In this document: in pieces, positions 45,501 through 56,690 of the stretch | Numbering within the stretch: position 1 is the first letter of the stretch | How the letters are laid out: each line of letters opens with the position of its first letter | Source: Archivesica marissinica | Lineage: Eukaryota > Mollusca > Bivalvia > Venerida > Vesicomyidae | Direction: 5' to 3' | Assembly (NCBI GenBank): GCA_014843695.1 | Contig: CM026404.1 | Span: 56,834,931-56,898,930, forward strand | Length of the DNA stretch: 64,000 nucleotides | Position numbers and translations under genes: made by a program | The notes under the pieces: generated by a model | The model's input: only the letters and a program-made list of their open reading frames with translations | Told to the model about the DNA's origin: nothing | Database searches by the model: none

Positions 45501-46500
45501 NNNNNNNNNNNNNNNNNNNNNNNNNNNNNNNNNNNNNNNNNNNNNNNNNNNNNNNNNNNNNNNNNNNNNNNNNNNNNNNNNNNNNNNNNNNNNNNNNNNN
45601 NNNNNNNNNNNNNNNNNNNNNNNNNNNNNNNNNNNNNNNNNNNNNNNNNNNNNNNNNNNNNNNNNNNNNNNNNNNNNNNNNNNNNNNNNNNNNNNNNNNN
45701 NNNNNNNNNNNNNNNNNNNNNNNNNNNNNNNNNNNNNNNNNNNNNNNNNNNNNNNNNNNNNNNNNNNNNNNNNNNNNNNNNNNNNNNNNNNNNNNNNNNN
45801 NNNNNNNNNNNNNNNNNNNNNNNNNNNNNNNNNNNNNNNNNNNNNNNNNNNNNNNNNNNNNNNNNNNNNNNNNNNNNNNNNNNNNNNNNNNNNNNNNNNN
45901 NNNNNNNNNNNNNNNNNNNNNNNNNNNNNNNNNNNNNNNNNNNNNNNNNNNNNNNNNNNNNNNNNNNNNNNNNNNNNNNNNNNNNNNNNNNNNNNNNNNN
46001 NNNNNNNNNNNNNNNNNNNNNNNNNNNNNNNNNNNNNNNNNNNNNNNNNNNNNNNNNNNNNNNNNNNNNNNNNNNNNNNNNNNNNNNNNNNNNNNNNNNN
46101 NNNNNNNNNNNNNNNNNNNNNNNNNNNNNNNNNNNNNNNNNNNNNNNNNNNNNNNNNNNNNNNNNNNNNNNNNNNNNNNNNNNNNNNNNNNNNNNNNNNN
46201 NNNNNNNNNNNNNNNNNNNNNNNNNNNNNNNNNNNNNNNNNNNNNNNNNNNNNNNNNNNNNNNNNNNNNNNNNNNNNNNNNNNNNNNNNNNNNNNNNNNN
46301 NNNNNNNNNNNNNNNNNNNNNNNNNNNNNNNNNNNNNNNNNNNNNNNNNNNNNNNNNNNNNNNNNNNNNNNNNNNNNNNNNNNNNNNNNNNNNNNNNNNN
46401 NNNNNNNNNNNNNNNNNNNNNNNNNNNNNNNNNNNNNNNNNNNNNNNNNNNNNNNNNNNNNNNNNNNNNNNNNNNNNNNNNNNNNNNNNNNNNNNNNNNN
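45501..46500. other. Assembly gap, 1000 N
   Basis: Exactly 1000 undetermined bases, a conventional placeholder length. The left side is the 52-bp satellite and the right side a 30-bp array, so one or both continue into it. Confidence 0.99.
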
Positions 46501-46700
46501 ACCCTACTGATGAGGCAAAGTGGCTTACAAACCCTACTGATGAGGCAAAGTGGCTTACAAACCCTACTGATGAGGAAAAGTGGCTACAAACCCTACTGAT
46601 GAGGCAAAGTGGCTTACAAACCCTACTGATGAGGCAAAGTGGCTTACAAACCCTACTGATGAGGCAAAGTGGCTTACAAACCCTACTGATGAGGCAAAGT
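46501..46700. repeat. 30-bp minisatellite (at least 6-7 copies)
   Basis: The unit is ACCCTACTGATGAGGCAAAG plus TGGCTTACAA. It starts at the gap edge and stops at a tRNA-like SINE head. Confidence 0.93.
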
Positions 46701-46765
46701 GGGCGCTAACTCGGGGCTTTTCGCACTTGAGGCCAACGCACTACCACTGCGCTATCACAAATTTG
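46701..46765 (-). mobile_element. Fragment of a tRNA-like SINE head
   Basis: ACTCGGGGCTTTTCGCACTT and CACTGCGCTATCAC resemble the reversed head of family B but are diverged. Confidence 0.5.
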
Positions 46766-46799
46766 TAACCATCCGATGTTTATGAATTTAAGCTTACAC

Positions 46800-47350
46800 A
46801 GTTTATTCCTATAAATATAGAAGTAGGTAGTAATTTAAGAACACATTCTTTTTAATGTAGAGGTAATCGGTAAACGAACACTTATTCCTATAAATGTAGA
46901 AGTAAGCAGTAATGCACACTTATTCCAATAAATGTAGAAGTAAGCAGTAATGCACACTTATTCCTATAAATGTAGAAGTAGGCAGTAATGCACACTTATT
47001 CCTATAAATGTAGAAGTAGGCAGTAATGCACACTTATTCCAATAAATGTAGAAGTAAGCAGTAATGCATACTTATTCCTATAAATGTAGAAGTAGGCAGT
47101 AATGCACACTTATTCCTATTAATGTAGAAGTAGGCAGTAATGCACACTTATTCCAATAAATGTAGAAGTAGGCAGTAATGCACACTTATTCCTATAAATG
47201 TAGAAGTAGGCAGTAATGCACACTTATTCCTATAAATGTAGAAGTAGGCAGTAATGCACACTTATTCCTATAAATGTAGAAGTAGGTAGTAATGCACACA
47301 TATTCCTATAAATGTAGAAGTAAGCAGTAAGGAACACATATTCCTATGAA
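46800..47350. repeat. 38-bp minisatellite, about 14 copies
   Basis: The unit is AGTAATGCACACTTATTCCT plus ATAAATGTAGAAGTAGGC. The first and last copies are degenerate. Confidence 0.93.
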
Positions 47351-47690
47351 TCACAGAAAGAAACATGGCTAATATTAAAGCACATCAATAATATATATCT
47401 TCGTGAACTGCACACACGTATATAAATAACTAAATACACAGCAACTGATCATACAGATCTATATCCCAAGAATTGATAACACATCAATCTGGGACGGCAG
47501 TAAATTCCAGCCACCTTTCCATAGTACCAATTAATTTACCCCTAAAATGAAGTAGTCCCAAACATTAGTAGTAATATATAGTCATGAAAAATTCATCTCC
47601 CCCTTGCGGCTCTTTCTATCTTTCTATTTTCTAGTATAATAGTGCAAGATGAAATGAATATTTAATCAAGTTCAACCATCATTCGCTTAC
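47351..47690. other. No feature seen
   Basis: Non-repetitive DNA before the inverted-repeat element. Confidence 0.3.
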
Positions 47691-49208
47691 AATTGACCTT
47701 TCTGCAAACGCTACTTAGGCACGCCCCCCATAGTTACAGGTGCTCGCTGTAACCACGCGAGACAAGCTATCTAACAAAATGGCGTCTAACGCAGACCTGC
47801 ATCGAGTTAATCTAGATAAAATTCCGTCGAATTTCTCGGTTTTATTTCACCCAGATAAGAATATCTCGTTGAAAGCAAGAAGGCAATGGTTTTAGGTGAA
47901 TTCAGGTGATTTCGTATAATCCCTTGTTCGTCTAATGGTAGTTTCGTATACTAGTGCATTCGTATAATCACAGGTTCGTATTTTATATATATATAGTACT
48001 GCACTATACAGGCCCATTAGTACGTTCACCGAGCTAATATGGGAATCCCACAGCTCTGCACATGCATGGGTACTATTACTACTATCTGATCCCTAGTCCA
48101 CCATCCACGACAATATGTATGAACCACATGTATAATCACCACTATACTCACATATCTCTTGTGAACGGTAGATCTATTAATGCAGAATATATATTTTCGA
48201 AATATTTTATTATGCATAAATAAATTAATTTCAACTTACTTTTGTGCAAATATATCTGTTTGCATTAATTGTGGATGTATTCAACTGGTCGTTTGGTCGT
48301 TTGGTCGTTCACACAACTTAATCCACCTTAGACATGTTTTCAAGATTTGTCTTAGGTTTTGAAAATGGCACGAATTTAACGTCACCTATCAATCGATCTG
48401 GATATCTACATCACTGTCACACAGCCCGTAACTACATCTTTTCACCATTGTCAATGACAGACAGCATTAATTAATTTTAAATATTTTTCAAAAAATAATT
48501 TCAGATCACGATCACTCATTATCAGATTTGATTAAAATTTTACTACATAACTCGTTTATCTAACAGAACGATAAAACAATGACTCGGTGTAGTAATCAAT
48601 TATATAATTATGTGCACACATTTTATAATTGACCAATTAGCACAATCAGTGCTAAATTCCATTGTGAAATACTTTGATCTTGATAGCAGTGGCCCCTATC
48701 GGGTATTATAACTCGGCGGTCTCTGTGATGTACCGTTAGTGGGTAAGTTGTTGATTGCTCCCAATAAACAGTGTGACAGGCTTAAATTTGATTGCTGTGT
48801 TTGCGATAAAAGAATGACATATGGGGTCAGTTGGTGTTTTTATAGATGCATTGTTTTTAAAGCAGCTGTCTGGTATTTTGTGGTTCATATACACACTTTT
48901 AGATTTGTCCAAGGATTTTGAAATGGGTTGAATTTAACGTCGATCACCAGGATATCGACTAATTTTGTACTATAACTAACCCACACACCAAAGTTACACA
49001 TTTTCAACATCATTAAAACAATTTTTAAACCCGTATTTTCGATCAAATTCACGCCTTTTCAAATTTGTCTACTCGTTACTAGTGTGTCTAATATGCATTG
49101 TTTGTCTAACAAGATGGCGGTGATAAACCGTTGCCGGGGGTGTGCGCGAATGGTGTAATGCGATTGGCTAACGCCAGTTGTCAATCAAAATCGGCAGAAA
49201 GGTCAATT
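47691..49208 (+). mobile_element. TIR element, ~1.5 kb, copy 1
   Basis: The left end is AATTGACCTTTCTGC; the right end GCAGAAAGGTCAATT is its exact reverse complement. The flanks allow a TA target duplication. It matches 56691-57749 in reverse over most of its length. An extra segment of about 530 bp (about 48437-48965) is absent from the other copy and is bordered by a diverged direct repeat (ATTTGTC, TTTTGAAAATGG, GAATTTAACGTC). No transposase frame was seen. Superfamily unresolved. Confidence 0.82.
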
Positions 49209-49365
49209 ATACCTTCAAGTATGAAATTAGTCAAGCTTACCTTCGGAACTATAAACCAATGAATTATGTACATATCGGGTCTTATTAGTTCAGTTCACAA
49301 GTCCTCTGTGTTTTTATAAGGATTATTGTAATAAACTCTTTGCAGCTCTAAATATCATTTATTTT

Positions 49366-49625
49366 AAAGTTTAAAGTTTAGTCTTCATTTATTTTACAAC
49401 GATTGCGAAGCAAGTTCTAACAACTTATATTAATAACTCTCGTTGGCGTGGATGAAAGCGTATGTGTGGTCATTCGTGTGGGCGGAAACCGGAGTACCCG
49501 GAGAAAACCCACCTGTTCGATCTGGCGACCACCGTACCATCTCACATACTTCCTGGTCCGAGGATCGAACCCGGGTTGCATTGGTGAGAAGCGAGCGTGC
49601 TAACCACCGCGCTATTCGGACAGCC
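49366..49625 (-). mobile_element. SINE family C, reverse
   Basis: Tail (TTTTACAACGATTGCGAAGC), body and head (B box reversed GGATCGAACCCGGG, GCTATTCGGACAGCC) in reverse. It pairs with the forward copy at 49799. Confidence 0.87.
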
Positions 49626-49798
49626 ATAAATATAATTTATTCAAGCGTGATGTCCATACTTTTCTCCTATTTCTGATAAAAATTCCAAATAAATTATAAA
49701 ATCTCAAGGGAAATTTTACATAATTTTTATAGTGTGATAATGGTGTATAGATACAGAGTACACTACAACATTCTTTGCACAGGTCTCTAAAGTAAGAA

Positions 49799-50052
49799 TG
49801 GCTGTCTGATTAGCGAGTGGTTAGTGTGCTCGCTTCTCACCAATGCAACCTGGGTTTGATCCTCAGAACGGGAAGTATGTGAGATGGTACAGTGGTCGCC
49901 AGATCGGACAGATGGGTTTTCTCCGGGTACTCCGGTTTCCTCCCACACGAATGACCACATAATTATACGCTTTCATCCGCGCCAACGAGAGTTATTAATA
50001 TAAATTGTTAGAATTTGCTTCGCAATCGTTGTAAAATAAATAAAGTTTATAA
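49799..50052 (+). mobile_element. SINE family C, forward
   Basis: GGCTGTCTGATTAGCGAGTG head through TTCGCAATCGTTGTAAAATA tail. It forms an inverted pair with 49366-49625, about 170 bp apart, and ends at a 16-bp array. Confidence 0.87.
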
Positions 50053-50069
50053 TAAAGTAAGAAAGGTAA

Positions 50070-50778
50070 CTAAACTCCACCCCATATAAACTCCACCCCA
50101 TATAAACTCCACCCCATATAAACTCCACCCCATATAAACTCCACCCCATATAAACTCCACCCCATATAAACTCCACCCCATATAAACTCCACCCCATATA
50201 AACTCCACCCAATAAAACTCCACCCCATATAAACTCCACCCCATATAAACTCCACCCCATATAAACTCCACCCCATATAAACTCCACCCCATATAAAATC
50301 CACCCCATATAAACTCAACCCCATATAAAACTCCACCAATATAAACTCCACCCCATATAAACTCACCCCATAAAAACTACACCCCTATAAACTCCACCCC
50401 AATAAACTCCACCCCATAAACTCCACCCCATATAATCCACCCCATATAAACTCCACCCCATATAAACTCCACCCCATATAACTCCCACCCATATAAACTC
50501 CACCCCATATAAACTCCACCCCATATAAACTCCACCCCATATAACTCCACCCCATATAAACTCCACCCCATATAAACTCCACCCCATATAAACTCCACCC
50601 CATAAACTCCACCCCATATAAACTCCACCCCATAAAACTCCACCCCATATAAACTCCACCCCATATAAACTCCACCCCATATAAACTCCACCCCATATAA
50701 ACTCCACCCCATATAAACTCCACCCCATATAAACTCCACCCCATATAAACTCCACCCCATATAAACTCCACCCCATAT
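50070..50778. repeat. 16-bp minisatellite (ATAAACTCCACCCCAT), about 45 copies
   Basis: Highly homogeneous with occasional 1-2 bp deletions. It lies just after the tail of a SINE C. Open frames of about 130 codons across it are artefacts. Confidence 0.95.
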
Positions 50779-50796
50779 AGATGTAGTCTTATTTCA

Positions 50797-50862
50797 TATA
50801 CAGTAAACCCCTCTAATCCTGACTACTGCCTGACTGGACAAAAAGTCTGGTTTAGAGGGGGT
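50797..50862. mobile_element. Possible pogo/Tigger-like element end
   Basis: TACAGTAAACCCCTCTAATC at the left and GTCTGGTTTAGAGGGG at the right are inverted, resembling pogo-like Tc1/mariner termini. Very short, so tentative. Confidence 0.35.
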
Positions 50863-50873
50863 TCTTTAGTCAT

Positions 50874-51090
50874 ACAAAAATTTTTTTAGCTCGATTGCGA
50901 AACAAGTTATTTCAACTTATATTAATCACTCTCAAGACCTCATTCCTGATGGAATCCATCGCCACGAGGGAGAGAGAAGAGGCAACGTGGAATTTAAATG
51001 CCTTGCATAAGGGCACAATCGTAACGGCTGCAGCGGGGCTCAAACTCCGGACCTTTCGCACCTGATGTGAACGCTATCACGACTTCCGCA
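50874..51090 (-). mobile_element. SINE family B, reverse, head partly deleted
   Basis: Tail to head in reverse; the head lacks about 15 bp (ACCTGATGTGAACGCTATCA). Confidence 0.85.
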
Positions 51091-51322
51091 ATTAGTGGAA
51101 TAGAGAGGTTTATATATTTAATACATGTATAACATACTATGATGTACAGTACGTATGAACTTTGGATGTGGGCTTTGGTCAAGTTTCAGAGTCATTGATC
51201 AGTTTAAGCTTGCCCTGTAAAGATATGTCTATCCTATACGTGTACGCTTAGATGGATGTGCTGCCATGCTTTGTATTGTAACCCAAAATGCACTCCGATT
51301 ACTCTATTACTACAGTTCAAGT

Positions 51323-51540
51323 GGCGTCCATAGTCCAGTGGTAGTGCGTCGGATTTGGAATTGAACGGTCCTGGGTTCGATACTCGGTCAGGCCACGTAT
51401 GTAGTGTCATTGAGCAAGCCACCTCACACACATTGCCTCATACTGGTTAACCACTTAGGTCGGCTAAGCCTGCCCAGGAAACATGTCTAGGTCCCCATAA
51501 GGGGTTTGACATTAATGGAATATACATACATACATACATA
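51323..51540 (+). mobile_element. SINE family E, full-length copy
   Basis: The tRNA-like head is GGCGTCCATAGTCCAGTGGT with B box GGGTTCGATACTC. The body includes GTGTCATTGAGCAAGCCACC and GGTCGGCTAAGCCTGCCC. The tail AACATGTCTAGGTCCCCATA AGGGGTTTGACATTAATGGA with an ATAC repeat matches the 3' end of the LINE at 19091-19149. Confidence 0.85.
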
Positions 51541-51784
51541 ATTGGCTGATTCTAATATCCAATTGTGTTTCCATAGTCGAACACAAATTCCAATCATGAC
51601 CAATCAATGTTATCACAAATTTACAGTTTCCAAAACTTTAGATCAAATACCTGCTACTCACCAATCATAGCAGTACAAATTGTGATTTTCACAGCTTGTG
51701 AAAAACACAGGAGAAGACAATTAGTTATGATTCTTATATATGTTATGATTCGGGTTTTACGCCTGCATCAGCACCATTTTGGGC

Positions 51785-51999
51785 TATATCGCCGGCGGGC
51801 AGTTTACCTAACAACACCTTTCCTGGGCAGGCTCCAGCGGTTAACCAGTACTTGGGTGCACCAACCTCCGTAAGAAACTGCCAACTTTTTCATATAAATG
51901 AGACACGGCCTGAGCGGGGCTCGAACCCGTGACCATCAGTGATGATAGGTTACAGTGGTATACAAGTCAGCGACCTTAACCACTCGACCACGGAGGCGG
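51785..51999 (-). mobile_element. SINE family D, reverse, tail truncated
   Basis: GGCTCCAGCGGTTAACCAGT body and head (GGGGCTCGAACCCGTGACCA through CCACGGAGGCGGAC) in reverse. The tail hairpin is lost at its left edge. Confidence 0.83.
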
Positions 52000-52204
52000 A
52001 CAGACAATTAGTAGACAATGGAATGTTGTAAATGTTATGACAGTACACAAGCTTCATCCCTTGACGTGCTTCCTTTCATAATTGGAACGTCTGGATTAGA
52101 GAGGTAATTTTGTGTTGACAATACACAAATTATTACGAAATATCGTCCGGTTTCCAGAATAGAGGATTTCTGGATTAGATGGGCTTTTATTACGATGAAA
52201 ATAG

Positions 52205-52812
52205 GCAGAACAACCAAACAATCAATGAAACACACTAACCAGCTGACCTATGGCAGTACAACCAAACAATCAATGAAACACACTAACCAACTGATCTCTG
52301 GGAGTACAACCAAACAATCAATGAAACACACTAACCAGCTGATCTAAGGCAGTACAACCAAACAATCAATGAAACACACTAACCAGCTGATCTCTGGCAG
52401 TACAACCAAACAATCAATGAAACACACTAACCAGCTGATCTATGGGAGTACAACCAAACAATCAATGAAACACACTAACCAACTGATCTATGGCAATACA
52501 ACCAAACAATCAATGAAACACACTAACCAGCTGATCTCTGGGAGTACAACCAAACAATCAATGAAACACACTAACCAACTGATCTCTGGCAGTACAACCA
52601 AACAATCAATGAAACACACTAACCAGCTGATCTAAGGCAGTACAACCAAACAATCAATGAAACACACTAACCAGCTGATCTCTGGGAGTACAACCAAACA
52701 ATCAATGAAACACACTAACCAGCTGATCTAAGGCAGTACAACCAAACAATCAATGAAACACACTAACCAGCTGATCTCTGGGAGTACAACCAAACAATCA
52801 ATGAAACACACC
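52205..52812. repeat. 48-bp minisatellite, about 13 copies
   Basis: The unit is CAACCAAACAATCAATGAAA plus CACACTAACCAGCTGATCTC and TGGGAGTA. Variants TCTAAGGCA and TCTATGGCA alternate. Confidence 0.94.
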
Positions 52813-52894
52813 TGGGTCTATTAAGAGATGCCACTACTTGATCATTGTTATTAATTTTGGACATACATCTATATGTGCAACAATTTAAGGAGCA

Positions 52895-54540
52895 CAAATT
52901 AATATGCTTGTCATTGAAGATCAGAGTGAAATCTGCTCATCCAGGTATGGTGACAGGTTAATATGCTTGTCATTGAGGGCAAAATCTACTCATCCAGGTA
53001 TGGTGACAAGTTAATATGCTTGTCATTGAAGGTCATTGAGGGTCAGAGTGAAATCTACTCATCCAGGTATGGTGACAGGTTAAAATGCTTGTCATTGAGG
53101 GTCATTGAGAGTCAGAGTGACATCTACTCATCCAGGTATGGTGACAGGTTAATATGCTTGTCATTGAGGGTCATTGAGGGTCAGAGTGAAATCTACTCAT
53201 CCAGGTATAGTGACAGGTTAATATGCTTGTCATTGAAGGTGAAATCTACTCATCCAGGTATGGTGACAAGTTAATATGCTTGTCAGTGAGGGTGAAATCT
53301 ACTTATCCAGGTATGGTGACAAGTTAATATGCTTGTCATTGAAGGTCAGAGTGACATCTACTCATCCAGGTATGGTGACAAGTTAATATGCTTGTCATTG
53401 AAGGTCAGAGTGACATCTACTCATCCAGGTATGGTGACAAGTTAATATTCTTGTCATTGAAGTTCAGAGTGACATCTACTCATCCAGGTATGGTGACAAG
53501 TTAATATGCTTGTCATTGAAGGTCAGAGTGACATCTACTCATCCAGGTATGGTGACAAGTTAATATGCTTGTCATTGAAGTTCAGAGTGACATCTACTCA
53601 TCCAGGTATGGTGACAAGTTAATATGCTTGTCATGAAGGTCATTGAAGTTCAGAGTGACATCTACTCATCCAGGTATGGTGACAAGTTAATATGCTTGTC
53701 ATTGAAGTTCAGAGTGACATCTACTCATCCAGGTATGGTGACAAGTTAATATGCTTGTCATTGAAGGTGAAATTTACTCATCCAGGTAGAGTGACAAGTT
53801 AATATGCTTGTCATTGAAGTTCAGAGTGACATCTACTCATCCAGGAATGGTGACAAGTTAATATGCTTGTCATTGAAGGTGAAATCTACTCATCCAGGTA
53901 CAGTGACAAGTTAATATGCTTGTCATTGAAGTTCAGAGTGACATCTACTCATCCAGGTATGGTGACAAGTTAATATGCTTGTCATTGAAGTTCAGAGTGA
54001 CATCTACTCATCCAGGTATGGTGACAAGTTAATATGCTTGTCATTGAAGGTGAAATTTACTCATCCAGGTAGAGTGACAAGTTAATATGCTTGTCATTGA
54101 AGTTCAGAGTGACATCTACTCATCCAGGAATGGTGACAAGTTAATATGCTTGTCATTGAAGGTGAAATCTACTCATCCAGGTACAGTGACAAGTTAATAT
54201 GCTTGTCATTGAAGTTCAGAGTGACATCTACTCATCCAGGTATGGTGACAAGTTAATATGCTTGTCATTGAAGGTGAAATCTACTCATCCAGGTACAGTG
54301 ACAAGTTAATATGCTTGTCATTGAAGTTCAGAGTGACATCTACTCATCCAGGTATGGTGACAAGTTAATATGCTTGTCATTGAAGTTCAGAGTGACATCT
54401 ACTCATCCAGGTATGGTGACAAGTTAATATGCTTGTCATTGAAGGTGAAATCTACTCATCCAGGTAGAGTGACAAGTTAATATGCTTGTCATTGAAGTTC
54501 AGAGTGACATCTACTCATCCAGGAATGGTGACAGATTAAT
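52895..54540. repeat. 59-bp minisatellite with 53-bp variants, about 28 copies
   Basis: The unit is TTAATATGCTTGTCATTGAA, then GTTCAGAGTGACATCTACTC, then ATCCAGGTATGGTGACAAG. A shorter form replaces TTCAGAGTGACATC by TGAAATC. Long and short forms alternate in a higher-order pattern toward the 3' half. Confidence 0.95.
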
Positions 54541-55145
54541 GTCACTGTCATTTTCTCGTCACTGTTTTGAAAGGACGAAATAATGACATCAAATGAATAA
54601 TATTATATTTTTCGCTTCGGTGGCGAAAAATACAAAACGATGAAACGACTATGTGATGTCTGATGTCTATTCAATCTGTCTTCTCTTCAGATCGGTGTGG
54701 TGAATTAATGAAAGGATATTATTTTTTGTTGCATCGTTATTTCACAACACGAAAATGAACAGATGACGAAACGATAGTCACAATGGTACAAATGAACCAC
54801 GATATGTCAATACATCATTTGGCTACATACCGGTACTCTACATACAAGTACATGTATATATAATCGGCTGCTGAATACTGAGAATATGTTTGTAATTCCT
54901 CAGCGAACACATCGATGATCATATAAAACCAATTGCATTGATCATATAGAAGTGATGTCCCAATGCTGTGAACCCACAATAAGTTTCTTGTATAATTCCA
55001 CGATAATGAAGCACTGACACAATACAATAATGCTAAATTGCACGAACACGGTACGGAACAGGACAAAAATCTCATTTCCTAATAATTCCCGAAGTAATAT
55101 CTGATGAGAGTAATGAAACAATTCACCTTAAATTTAGTTTTTACA
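54541..55145. other. Mostly featureless; one small hairpin
   Basis: TATTTTTCGCTTCGGTGGCG followed by AAAAATA at about 54606-54632 can form a 9-bp stem. Nothing else recognised. Confidence 0.35.
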
Positions 55146-55325
55146 ATTTTCTTTTAGCTTGATTGCCAATCAAGTTTTTACAACATTAGTGTAATCACTC
55201 TCGGGATCTCATTCCAGATGGAAAATCCATCGCCGTGAGGGAGCGAGAAGAGGCGTGTGGACTTACGCATCTTGGTCTTGTTTAAGGACACCACCATCGG
55301 AGTTCCTGGCATGGCTCACACTCCC
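55146..55325 (-). mobile_element. Diverged SINE of the B/C type, reverse
   Basis: TTTTAGCTTGATTGCCAATC, ATCACTCTCGGGATCTCATT and CATCGCCGTGAGGGAGCGAG match the B tail and body. The rest differs, so it may be a separate subfamily. Confidence 0.65.
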
Positions 55326-55825
55326 AATTCTGTTAACCCATTCAACACCAAGTAACTGACATGGACTGGTCCATGATATTTTTAGACCAATAAATTAATG
55401 AGAAAATTACATTTGGATCAGTTCATTTATCAAAATGGGTAATTTTTGTTCTAAAAATAGTAATATTACTACTCGTCACTACCCGGCTCATCTGGATCTA
55501 CACTTTTTTGTAAGCCGATTTAGAGGCCTGTGATGTTGAAAGGGTTAAACTACTTTGCATACACTGTATCTATTTTACACAAATGAAGATGAGACCACAT
55601 TGAATTTCGTTTCCAATCACGTTCTCCTTGCACGCATGACATTTATAGCTTTAATTTGGTGAGTGAAAATTCTTGAACATTTCTGAGAAGGAGCAAATCT
55701 GATTTAAAGTTAGATCACCATAATTCCAATTTTCTATACATGAGACCATGATCTTACATATCGCACTAACACAGAACAAATCTACATTTTACAAGGTGCT
55801 GACTAATGGCCCTTTGCATGCTAGA
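55326..55825. other. No gene seen; probably old dispersed repeat
   Basis: AT-rich DNA with no intact feature. The low-complexity character suggests decayed repeats. Confidence 0.3.
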
Positions 55826-56026
55826 TAAAATCACTTTTGCAAACAGCATAGAACCAGATCAGATGACACAGAACATGCTGTCTAATCAGACTCTATGCTG
55901 TTTGCTATTCGGATAGTGGAGCTAAAACACTTGGCTTGGCTGAATAGCAAACAAAGTAGATCCTGATCAGACGTGGCTCTATGCCGCGGCTGATCTGGAT
56001 CTATGTTGTTTGCAAATGTGATTTTA
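55826..56026. mobile_element. Palindromic MITE, about 200 bp
   Basis: The first 37 bp (TAAAATCACTTTTGCAAACA and on to CCAGATCAG) match the reverse complement of the last 37 bp at about 33 positions. The interior repeats GATCAGAC/CTGATCTGGAT motifs like those of common bivalve MITEs. Confidence 0.75.
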
Positions 56027-56255
56027 TTTACTCAGCAGATGACGGTTTAAGCCTCAGTCACACATTTAGGATTTTTTACTGTCGTTCTTGATATGACTAT
56101 TCCCGATTAAAATTTATCAAAAGTCTGATCAAGATTCTGTGATTGATGATGGTAAATTCGAACTTTATAACATAATCGGCACAGTGTGAACACCGCATTA
56201 GTATTTACATTAACATAACTGATTTCCATTTTGAACTGGAATGCCTTATTGTAGA

Positions 56256-56410
56256 TACAGTGGAACTGAACGACTTTCCGGGTCCAGCTATTTTCCCTTA
56301 TTTATGCATTGTAAAAACCCTCTATAACACGAAACCCCTCTTATCGGTCGACTTTTCGGAACCATTTGTGCACACAACCCCTCTAAACTGAAAACCACTC
56401 CAAACCAAAC
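56256..56410. mobile_element. Possible pogo/Tigger-like remnant
   Basis: TACAGTGGAACTGAACGACT and CCTCTATAACACGAAACCCC resemble pogo-like terminal sequence (CAGTNGAACCTCTATAA). Degenerate, low certainty. Confidence 0.3.
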
Positions 56411-56690
56411 ATCTCCACAGTTGCGGAGGCATATCGAAATTAGAGTGTATAAAATTATAGTAGTTAATGAAGTTAGTACAAAATTAAACTGATTATAATC
56501 TGGTAATTGGCTCCATGGCAATGGCAATTCTGAGCCTAAATAAAGCTGACATCTTCAAACATGAAACTGCCCCAAGAGTCTCAGAAAATTAACAGAAAAT
56601 CTTTCAATGAGAAAACTGTGAATAAGTTGGCAGTTTCAATTTAATTATAGGGACAAAACATCATAAAGCGGTGTCACAGCTATACAATTG

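Noticed and set aside
50363..50776. Overlapping MGWSLYGVEF-repeat frames
   Set aside because: They are products of a 16-bp satellite read in all frames.
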